From contig NZ_BEWC01000002.1 of the NCBI RefSeq assembly GCF_003112575.1, positions 372,001-436,000 of the forward strand: DNA of 64,000 nucleotides. Direction: 5' to 3'. The position numbers and the translations under genes are program-made. The notes under the pieces are model-generated. The model did not search any database, was not told the DNA's origin, and worked only from the letters and a program-made list of their open reading frames with translations. Shown here one piece after another: positions 58,231 to 64,000 of the stretch. Source of the stretch: Streptomyces ardesiacus. GTDB lineage: Bacteria; Actinomycetota; Actinomycetes; Streptomycetales; Streptomycetaceae. Each line of letters begins with the position of its first letter. The first letter of the stretch is position 1.

Positions 58231-58611
58231 TCAGCTCCCGAACAGTTCACGAGCGGCGTGGCCGAGGACGGGGTAGATCGCCCCGAGCATCAGCACGACC
58301 CACAGGGCGACGACGGTCCAGAGCATCTGCTTCTGGTAGCGGGCGCCCTTGACCCAGAAGTCGACGGCGATGACACGCAGGCCGTTGAGCGCGTGGAAGA
58401 GGATGGCGGCGACGAGGCCGTACTCCAGCAGCGCGACGATCGGCGTCTTGTACGTGGCCACGACGGTGTCGTAGGCCTCGGGGGACACCCGCACGAGAGC
58501 GGTGTCCAGCACGTGAACGAACAGGAAGAAGAAGATGAGGACGCCGGTGACTCGGTGAGCCACCCAGGACCACATTCCTTCCCGGCCGCGGTACAGCGTT
58601 CCAGCCGGCAC
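58231..58611 (-). CDS. sdhC: succinate dehydrogenase cytochrome b subunit
   Basis: A 126-residue membrane protein from GTG 58611, chosen because GGAGGA lies 8 nt upstream and family similarity starts at AGTLYRGREGMWSWVAHRVTG. Three helices: VTGVLIFFFLFVHVLDTAL (haem-ligand His), LLEYGLVAAILFHALNGLRVIAVDFW and MLWTVVALWVVLMLGAIY. First gene of sdhCDAB. Confidence 0.93.
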   Translation of the reverse strand: MPAGTLYRGREGMWSWVAHRVTGVLIFFFLFVHVLDTALVRVSPEAYDTVVATYKTPIVALLEYGLVAAILFHALNGLRVIAVDFWVKGARYQKQMLWTVVALWVVLMLGAIYPVLGHAARELFGS

Positions 58612-58870
58612 GGAAATTTCCTCCGGGAGCGGGGATTGGGGCCGCGCCGGCTTTCCTTGTCGGTCGGGCCCGGCCGGGTACGGTCCACCGGCCCCCAGCA
58701 TGGTAGCGACGGTTGCCTGCGGCGCTTACGGGGGGCCTGGTTGTGTGATCAAAGTTGCACTCAAAGGAGCAGTGGGGCGGAGCGGGGGCGGCTGCGGGGG
58801 TGGGGTTTGCCCTGAATGCCGGGTGCGCGCCGTCCGTGACCGGTCGCGCCCCGCGCCGAAGGCGCTGACG

Positions 58871-59371
58871 TCACCTCAGGGTGGTGCTCAGCCGTGTCCT
58901 TGCCAGGCGCCGGAGTTCCTCCGCCGCCACCAGGCGCTCCTCGTCCAGGTCGTTGCTCAAACGTGACCGGATGGCCGTCAGGACGTGGTTCAGGGTCTCG
59001 TCCGGGCTCACGGTGGCCAGGCTGATGACGAACGCGTGTCCGAAGCGGGATGCGTAGGCGGCATGGGCCGCGCTCAGTGCCGTATGGGCCGCCGCGTAGG
59101 TGCCCTCCGGCAGGGCGGGCGGCGTCTCCGCGGTCAGGGCCTCGGCCAGGTCCTCCGGGGTGAGGTCGTAGGCGGCCTCGTCCGCTGCCGCCAGGAGGGC
59201 GGTGAGGTCCGGGTAGGGGCGGTGGGCGGTGAGGCGGTGGGCCCAGGCGGGGCTGTTCAGGCAGGCGAGGAGGGTGCGGGTGGCCTCCTCGGCCGGGGCC
59301 GCGTTGAAGCGGTCCAGCGGGGTGGCCGTTGCCGGTGTGGCGCGTGTTTGCACCGGTACCGGTATGGCCAC
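58871..59371 (-). CDS. OHCU decarboxylase-like protein (ureide/urate pathway)
   Basis: A 166-residue protein from GTG 59371. It has the OHCU decarboxylase pattern: PLDRFNAAPAEEATRTLLACLNSPAWAHRL near the N-terminus and SRFGHAFVISLATVSPDETL with the FGHxFVI block. The family completes conversion of urate oxidation products to allantoin. No other ureide gene is nearby. The usual active-site His of the N-terminal motif is not obvious to me (LNSPAWAHR), so it may be a divergent member. Confidence 0.78.
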   Translation of the reverse strand: MAIPVPVQTRATPATATPLDRFNAAPAEEATRTLLACLNSPAWAHRLTAHRPYPDLTALLAAADEAAYDLTPEDLAEALTAETPPALPEGTYAAAHTALSAAHAAYASRFGHAFVISLATVSPDETLNHVLTAIRSRLSNDLDEERLVAAEELRRLARTRLSTTLR

Positions 59372-59571
59372 TCGGCGGGGGAGGTCTGGGAGACGGTGCG
59401 CAGGCAGCGTGTGTCCTCGTGGGCTTCACGTGTGTGTCGGCAGGGGATTGTGCGAAAGATGTGGCGTCACGTTATCGAGTGACGGCAACACGTGTCCGTC
59501 CGATGCCCGAATTTCACCCGAACGGGAGAGTTTCAGAACATGTGGTGGACGCATGACGGCAACGGCGGCCC

Positions 59572-59577
59572 TAGGTT
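59572..59577 (+). promoter_or_regulatory. -10 element of a leaderless hexosaminidase transcript
   Basis: TAGGTT ends 6 nt before the GTG start and no Shine-Dalgarno is present, the layout of leaderless Streptomyces genes. A clear -35 was not found. No DasR-type ACTGGTCTAGACCA operator is visible upstream. Confidence 0.5.
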
Positions 59578-59583
59578 GGCGCT

Positions 59584-61200
59584 GTGAGCCAGCACGGAAG
59601 CCGGACACCGGCGCACAAGGTGAGACAGCGGGCCGTGATCGCCGGCGCGGTGGTCGCCGCCCTCGGCGTGGGAGTGGGCCTGTGGGCCACCGGCGAGGGT
59701 GGTGACGGCGGCGGCCGGGAAGGGCCGGCGACCCGCTCGGACGAGGCGGCCGCGCCCAGTCCCAGCCGGACCTACCCGCTGTCGAAGGCACCGCGCACCA
59801 TACCCGCCGTACGGGAGCACACCGCGGCCCGGGGCCCGGGGTGGCAGCCGGCGAAGGGGCACCGGGTCGTCGTCGCCGACGCCGGTCTCGCCGACGAGGG
59901 GAAGCTGGTCGCCGGCGAGCTGGGGATGACGTACGCGGGCCAGAAGGGCGACGCACGCGCCGGGGACCTGCTGCTCGACGTCAAGGCCGACAAGGGCGCG
60001 AATCCGGAGTCGTACACCATGACCGTGCGCGACGGGCGCGTCACCGTCACCGGGCCCGCCGAGGCCGGCGTCTACTACGGCACCCGCACCCTGAAGCAGG
60101 AGGTGGACGGCGGCGGCACCGCGCCGGAGGGCGTGGTGAAGGACGAGCCGGCCAAACCGAAGCGCGGCTTCTCGCTCGACATCGCCCGCAAGCACTACAG
60201 CGCCGACTGGATCAAGGACCGGATACGCGAGCTGGGCGACCTCAAGTTCAACGAGCTGGGCCTGCACTTCTCCGACGACCAGGCCTTCCGCATCGAGTCC
60301 GACTCGCACCCCGAGATCGTCTCGGACGAGCACCTGACCAAGGCCGAGACGAAGGAGATCGTCGATCTCGCCGCCTCGCGCCACATCACCGTCGTCCCCG
60401 AGATCGACTCGCCCGGCCACCTCGGCGCCGTGATCGCCGCCCACCCCGACCTCCAGCTGCGCAACGCGCAGGGCAAGGCGACGCGCGGCGCCATCGACAT
60501 CTCCAAGCCGGAGGCCGCGAAGATCGTCGACGACCTGCTGAACGAGTACGCCGACCTCTTCCCCGGCTCCCAGTTCCACCTCGGCGCCGACGAGTACCAG
60601 GCGCTCGTCGTGCCCGACCCCGAGGCGTCCTACCCCACGCTGGCCGCCGCCGCCCGCAAGGCCTACGGCTCCGGCGGCACCGTCGCCGACCTCACCACCG
60701 GCTGGCTCAACGGCCGCGCCAAGACGGTCATGGCCCACCACCGCACCCCGCGCGCCTGGAACGACGGCTTCTTCAAGGACACGTCCGTCGAGCCGCTGAA
60801 GGACATCAAGGTCGCCTACTGGACCGGCAAGGAGATCGGCGCCCGCCCGCCCACGCAGTACCTGGGCGAGGGCCGCCAGGTCATCAACTACAACGACGAG
60901 TTCCTCTACTACGTGCTCGGCGAGCCGCAGACCTTCGTCTACCCCACCGGCCAGCGCATCTACGAGCAGTGGACCCCGCGCGTCCTGCGCGGCACCACGG
61001 CCGTCGACGCCAAGTACGACAAGCAGATACTCGGCGGGAGCTTCGCCGTCTGGGGCGACTTCCCGAACGCCCAGACCCAGGCCCAGGTCGCCGAGGGCAT
61101 CCGGCTGCCGCTGGCCGCGACGGTCCAGAAGCTGTGGGACCCCGGCAAGCCCGAGTTGTCCTGGGCGGACTTCAAGTCGCTGGCCGACCGCCTCGACTGA
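59584..61200 (+). CDS. GH20 beta-N-acetylhexosaminidase, membrane-anchored or secreted
   Basis: A 538-residue protein from GTG 59584. An N-terminal hydrophobic segment (AVIAGAVVAALGVGVGLWA) without a convincing cleavage site suggests a signal anchor. The GH20b-like domain runs to about residue 180 and the catalytic barrel follows, with GLHFSDDQAFRIES, PEIDSPGH and the catalytic pair Asp336-Glu337 in HLGADEY. The downstream Trp/Tyr positions of the sugar pocket are also present. It removes terminal GlcNAc from chitin or cell-wall fragments. The leader looks absent. Confidence 0.92.
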   Translation: MSQHGSRTPAHKVRQRAVIAGAVVAALGVGVGLWATGEGGDGGGREGPATRSDEAAAPSPSRTYPLSKAPRTIPAVREHTAARGPGWQPAKGHRVVVADAGLADEGKLVAGELGMTYAGQKGDARAGDLLLDVKADKGANPESYTMTVRDGRVTVTGPAEAGVYYGTRTLKQEVDGGGTAPEGVVKDEPAKPKRGFSLDIARKHYSADWIKDRIRELGDLKFNELGLHFSDDQAFRIESDSHPEIVSDEHLTKAETKEIVDLAASRHITVVPEIDSPGHLGAVIAAHPDLQLRNAQGKATRGAIDISKPEAAKIVDDLLNEYADLFPGSQFHLGADEYQALVVPDPEASYPTLAAAARKAYGSGGTVADLTTGWLNGRAKTVMAHHRTPRAWNDGFFKDTSVEPLKDIKVAYWTGKEIGARPPTQYLGEGRQVINYNDEFLYYVLGEPQTFVYPTGQRIYEQWTPRVLRGTTAVDAKYDKQILGGSFAVWGDFPNAQTQAQVAEGIRLPLAATVQKLWDPGKPELSWADFKSLADRLD

Positions 61201-61311
61201 CGCCCCGGGCCCGGCCCACCGGCGCCGATTGGCCGATCCGGCTGCGAACGGCCGTACGGCTGTGGTGGTCTTTTGACCGAGCCGAACCGACACGCCGGGG
61301 GGAGCCGGGAC

Positions 61312-61863
61312 ATGGGCTACTGGGGGTACTTCGTCGTCGGCCGCGCCGAGCGGCCGCTCGCGGAGCTGGCGGCGCCGGCCGTCGCCGCCGACATGACCCT
61401 GCGCCGGAGTGCGCCGGGCGGGTGGCAGGTGTGGGAGTTCCCGGGCGGTGACGGAGACATCGGGAACATGAACGACCTGGCCGGGCAGACCGGCGCGCCC
61501 GCGCTGTTCGGGTACGTGATGGACAGCGACTGCGTGGTCGTGGAGGCGGCGGCGCCCGAGAGCGGGGCCTGGACGACCTGCCTGGCGCGGACCGCGATGG
61601 CCGGGTACCTGGGCGCCGAACGGGACGGGCTCACCCTGGAGGACTACTTCCTGGAGCCCCGCGACGCCGCCGAGCGCGCCGTCGCCTGGGCCGCGGAGGC
61701 CGGGTGCGCCGCGAGCGCCGGGGAGCTGGCGGAGGTGCTGGCGGACGACCCGGACGCCGGGGAGGGGGCGGACGGGGCCCCCGGGCCCGGGGGCGAGCGC
61801 GGTCCCGTGGCCGAGGACCTCTTCTTCCGCCTCCTCGACCGCCTGGGCGTCGTACCGCTGTGA
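61312..61863 (+). CDS. conserved protein of unknown function
   Basis: A 183-residue cytosolic protein. ATG 61312 (GGAG 8 nt upstream) is preferred over the in-frame GTG/TTG further up because the sequence MGYWGYFVVGRAERPL begins cleanly. Features: GGWQVWEFPGGDGDIGNMNDLAGQTGAPALFGYVMDSDCVVVEAAAPE and an acidic C-terminal segment ending VAEDLFFRLLDRLGVVPL. It looks like a small immunity- or SMI1-type globular protein of streptomycetes, but I could not assign a family. Confidence 0.7.
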   Translation: MGYWGYFVVGRAERPLAELAAPAVAADMTLRRSAPGGWQVWEFPGGDGDIGNMNDLAGQTGAPALFGYVMDSDCVVVEAAAPESGAWTTCLARTAMAGYLGAERDGLTLEDYFLEPRDAAERAVAWAAEAGCAASAGELAEVLADDPDAGEGADGAPGPGGERGPVAEDLFFRLLDRLGVVPL

Positions 61864-61893
61864 CCCGGGGGCGCCGTGGCGCCCGGGGTTTTC
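61864..61893 (+). terminator. Rho-independent-like terminator with T tract
   Basis: CCCGGG...CGCC pairs with GGCG...CCCGGG around a 2-nt loop with a GG bulge, followed directly by TTTTCCT. A T-run after a hairpin is rare in this window. Confidence 0.7.
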
Positions 61894-62011
61894 CTGTGAC
61901 ACTTCCGTCCGTGCGGACGCTGATGACCTTGGGGGGCGGGCTCACCCGAGCACGCGGAGGACTCGGTACGGACGAGGACGGTTCTTGGGCCAGCGAGGGG
62001 AACCGCGCCGC

Positions 62012-62602
62012 GTGCAGGCGCACGACGGGGAACTGGGCGCGGCGGTCGCGCGGGCCCAGGACGGTGACGAGGCCGCCTTCGCGGTCGCCTACCGGTTCGT
62101 GCAGCCCGGCCTGCTGGGCTACCTGCGCGGGCTGGTCGGGGACGACGCCGAGGACGTGGCGGCGGACGCGTGGCTGGAGATAGCCCGTGACCTGCGGCGC
62201 TTCCGGGGCGACGGCGCCGGCTTCCGGGGCTGGACGGCGACGATCGCCCGGCACCGGGCCCTGGACCACCTGCGGCGCCTGAAGGTGCGGCCCCGCTCCA
62301 CGGCGACGGAGCAGGACGTCCTCGACCTGCCGGGCCCGCACTCCACGCACGAGCAGGCCCTGGAGACGCTCTCCACACGGACCGCGCTGGACCTCGTCGC
62401 CGGGCTGCCGCGGGACCAGGCCGAGGCCGTACTGCTGAGAGTCGTCGTCGGCCTCGACGGGCCGTCCGCCGCCCGTGTGCTCGGCAAGCGGCCGGGCGCG
62501 GTCCGCACGGCGACGTACCGGGGGCTGAGGCGGCTGGCCCGGCAGCTCGGCGCCGACGGTGTGACGGATGACGGCCCCGGCACGCTGGGGGAGTCGACAT
62601 GA
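62012..62602 (+). CDS. ECF-type RNA polymerase sigma factor, copy 1
   Basis: A 196-residue protein. GTG 62012 follows GAGGGG at 11 nt; an in-frame TTG at 61985 would add 9 residues. Region 2: LGAAVARAQDGDEAAFAVAYRFVQPGLLGYLRGLVGDDAEDVAADAWLEIARDLRRF and FRGWTATIARHRALDHLRR. Region 4: LPRDQAEAVLLRVVVGLDGPSAARVLGKRPGAVRTATYRGLRRLARQL. The stop overlaps the start of a membrane protein gene (ATGA), the usual sigma/anti-sigma layout. It is paralogous to the sigma gene at 63773. Confidence 0.9.
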   Translation: MQAHDGELGAAVARAQDGDEAAFAVAYRFVQPGLLGYLRGLVGDDAEDVAADAWLEIARDLRRFRGDGAGFRGWTATIARHRALDHLRRLKVRPRSTATEQDVLDLPGPHSTHEQALETLSTRTALDLVAGLPRDQAEAVLLRVVVGLDGPSAARVLGKRPGAVRTATYRGLRRLARQLGADGVTDDGPGTLGEST

Positions 62603-63405
62603 GGGACGCCGAGCACGGCGGCCCGGCGGACCGGGCGGGAGCGGAGGCGGACATGGCCGTACGGCACGGGCGGGGCCGCGGCGCCGGTCCCCGGCCCGCC
62701 CCCGGCGACGCCCCGGAGGCGGAGGTACTGCTCGCCGCGGCGCTGCGCGAGGAGGGCGCCGACGCCGAGGGCGAGCGGCGTGCCGTGGCCGCCTTCCGGG
62801 CCGCCCGGGACGCGGAACCGGGGCGGGCCGCGCGGAGGCGGCGCCGGGACGACTGGCGCCCGCGCAGCGGGTGCCGCCCGGGACGCTCGCTGAAGACCGT
62901 CCTCTCGGTCCTGCTGGCGAGCCTCACCCTGGGCGGTGCCGCCTACGCGACCATGGGCGGGGGCGGCTCGACCGCGCACGACGGCGGCCCGGTCCGCACA
63001 CATCCGGCCACCGCCACGGCCACCGCCACAGCCACCGCATCCCCCGACACCCCCGCCTCCGACGGCGCCTCCGCCGAGGTCCCGGTCCGGCCGGACGCCG
63101 CCCCGTCCGCCGCCACGCCGCCTCCCGCGCGGGAGACCGCCACGCCTCCCGCGTCCCCGGACCGTCCGGCCCCCGCCCGGGACACCGAGGCCCACTGCCG
63201 TGCCTACGAGCGGGTGGCGGGCCGCGGCGGGGCACTGGACGCCACGGCCTGGCAGCGGCTGGTCACGGCGGCGGGCGGCGCGGAGCACGTCGGGGCCCAC
63301 TGCGCCGGGCGGCAGACCCGGCCGGGTGCGCCGGGAAGCCCGAACGCCGCGGGCGGGAGCACGGGCGGCAACGCCACGGGACAGATGCCCGGCCGGGACC
63401 AGTAG
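62599..63405 (+). CDS. single-pass membrane protein, candidate anti-sigma factor
   Basis: A 268-residue protein from ATG 62599, coupled to the sigma gene. The cytosolic N-terminus (about 95 residues) has helical EAEVLLAAALREEGADAEGERRAVAAFRAARD. One membrane helix follows (SLKTVLSVLLASLTLGGAAYAT), then a long Thr/Ala/Pro-rich outer region with a repeated TAT segment and two Cys (EAHCRAYERV, GAHCAGRQT). There is no HxxxCxxC zinc motif, so it is not a ZAS-type anti-sigma. Regulation of the adjacent sigma factor is inferred from context. Confidence 0.7.
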   Translation: MRDAEHGGPADRAGAEADMAVRHGRGRGAGPRPAPGDAPEAEVLLAAALREEGADAEGERRAVAAFRAARDAEPGRAARRRRRDDWRPRSGCRPGRSLKTVLSVLLASLTLGGAAYATMGGGGSTAHDGGPVRTHPATATATATATASPDTPASDGASAEVPVRPDAAPSAATPPPARETATPPASPDRPAPARDTEAHCRAYERVAGRGGALDATAWQRLVTAAGGAEHVGAHCAGRQTRPGAPGSPNAAGGSTGGNATGQMPGRDQ

Positions 63406-63772
63406 TCCCCTGCCGGGGGCGATCGCGGCGGCCGAGGCAACGGCCGGGGCCGCCACCCCCCACAGGAGAGGCCCCGGCCGTCGCGCGGCACGGGCCGCGC
63501 GGCGGCCCGTACTCCCTTCAGCGCCGTGCCCGCGATTTGTGTCACACCCCGCCGCGTCACGGGTTAGTTGCATCTTGTACGGCAAGGCGATGAGGACGTG
63601 GACGAGTGGCGGTTTCAAGACGTAACGTGCCATTCGCGCCGATGCAGCGGGGGGCTCGCTCCCGCGACGGGGTTGCGGGCGACCACCGCGGTCCTCGGCC
63701 GGGCAACCACCACGACGGCGAGGACCACGTCCGCGAGAGCGGCGCCGGTACAGGCGCAGAAAGGCCTTCTCG
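63406..63772. other. 367-nt spacer between the two sigma modules
   Basis: Contains the terminator at 63440-63481. The rest is GC-rich without coding bias. A short AT-richer stretch near 63560-63590 (GGGTTAGTTGCATCTTGTACGG) is the best place for the second sigma promoter, but I did not find a confident -35/-10 pair. Confidence 0.5.
63440..63481. terminator. terminator after the membrane protein gene, 12-bp perfect stem
   Basis: Bases 63440-63451 pair exactly with 63470-63481 across an 18-nt loop. Confidence 0.75.
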
Positions 63773-64000
63773 GTGCTGGGGGACGACGCGGAGCTGACCG
63801 CCGCGGTGCGTGCGGCACAGGCCGGGGACGAGACCGCGTTCCGGGCCGTGTACCGCGCCGTGCATCCGCGACTGCTGGGGTACGTGCGCACGCTCGTCGG
63901 CGATCACGACGCCGAGGACGTGGCGTCGGAGGCCTGGCTGCAGATCGCCCGCGACCTGGAACGGTTCGACGGCGACGCCGACCGGTTCCGTGGCTGGGCC
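63773..64000 (+). CDS. ECF-type sigma factor, copy 2, 3' end outside window
   Basis: GTG 63773, with AAAGG 9 nt upstream, opens a frame to the window edge (76 codons). It reads LTAAVRAAQAGDETAF, YRAVHPRLLGYVRTLVGD and DAEDVASEAWLQIARDL, ending FRGWA. These blocks match region 2 of copy 1 at 62012 almost column by column, with clear differences. Region 4 and any partner gene lie beyond the window. Confidence 0.88.
   Translation, partial: MLGDDAELTAAVRAAQAGDETAFRAVYRAVHPRLLGYVRTLVGDHDAEDVASEAWLQIARDLERFDGDADRFRGWA

Noticed and set aside
59372..59583. DasR (ACTGGTCTAGACCA) operator sought upstream of the GH20 gene
   Set aside because: No site close to the consensus was found.
63606..63797. 63-codon forward open frame before the second sigma gene
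   Set aside because: Overlaps the sigma start in another frame and has no coding signature; the frame starting at 63773 matches sigma region 2.

Overview
This window is chromosomal core sequence from a Streptomyces-like high-GC actinomycete. Evidence: very high G+C with strong third-position GC bias, frequent GTG and TTG starts, many start/stop-overlapping gene pairs, Gly/Pro-rich leader segments, a complete sdhCDAB, sucCD, mdh, purNH and folD complement, and the small SCO4848-type membrane protein. Gene order resembles, from memory, the S. coelicolor chromosome from just before sucCD to a pair of ECF sigma genes after sdh. No insertion sequence, prophage, CRISPR array, rRNA or tRNA was recognised.

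Layout. 1-6.4 kb: a MoxR-type AAA ATPase, a DUF5682 (TraB/ChaN-like) protein and a VWA/MIDAS protein form one tightly coupled operon. A SWIM-family-related protein without a visible SWIM finger is transcribed divergently. The spacer carries two outward-facing copies of TTGTCAGTG followed by 8 nt and a -10, the actinobacterial LexA-independent DNA-damage (RecA-NDp/PafBC) promoter signature. 6.5-8.4 kb: one secreted Pro/Ala-rich protein and an 850-nt spacer with repeats and two strong hairpins. 8.4-10.5 kb: sucC-sucD. 10.6-17.1 kb: an XRE/sigma-like membrane regulator, a PerM/DUF6350 membrane protein, another membrane protein and purN-purH. 17.1-21 kb: a secreted I36-like inhibitor, then an FHA protein coupled to a Ser/Thr kinase fused to a transglycosylase-like domain. 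21.2-25.9 kb: folD, a DUF3017 protein, an XRE-DUF2690 membrane regulator and mdh. 26.1-33.4 kb: one glycine-betaine operon (betaine-aldehyde dehydrogenase, choline dehydrogenase, ABC ATPase, fused double permease, binding lipoprotein). 33.4-36.5 kb: a PEP-mutase-like enzyme and two tandem AhpD-like proteins, divergent from a MocR regulator. 36.5-38.1 kb: a YgiB/YgiC-like pair. 38.1-44.1 kb: a beta-propeller-like lipoprotein, glyA behind a ZTP riboswitch, trpS and a 2'-5' RNA ligase-like protein. 44.1-49.3 kb: homologues of the mycobacterial decaprenyl-phosphoryl-arabinose pathway (DprE2, DprE1, PAP2 phosphatase, UbiA, GtrA) plus a YihY/BrkB protein. 49.2-55 kb: DacA-type carboxypeptidase, SCO4848-type protein, metallophosphoesterase, an operon (membrane protein, DCC protein, TetR) behind two identical palindromes, a VOC protein and a Uma2 protein. 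55.2-58.6 kb: sdhCDAB. 58.9-64 kb: OHCU decarboxylase-like protein, GH20 hexosaminidase, a conserved hypothetical, and two paralogous ECF sigma genes flanking a single-pass membrane protein; the second sigma gene runs off the window.

How the genes work together. sucCD, mdh and sdhCDAB are TCA-cycle modules. purNH, folD and glyA serve purine and one-carbon metabolism, and the ZTP riboswitch ties glyA to folate status. The bet operon combines synthesis and uptake of an osmoprotectant. The most promising under-described unit is the MoxR-DUF5682-VWA operon with its apparently DNA-damage-type divergent promoter.
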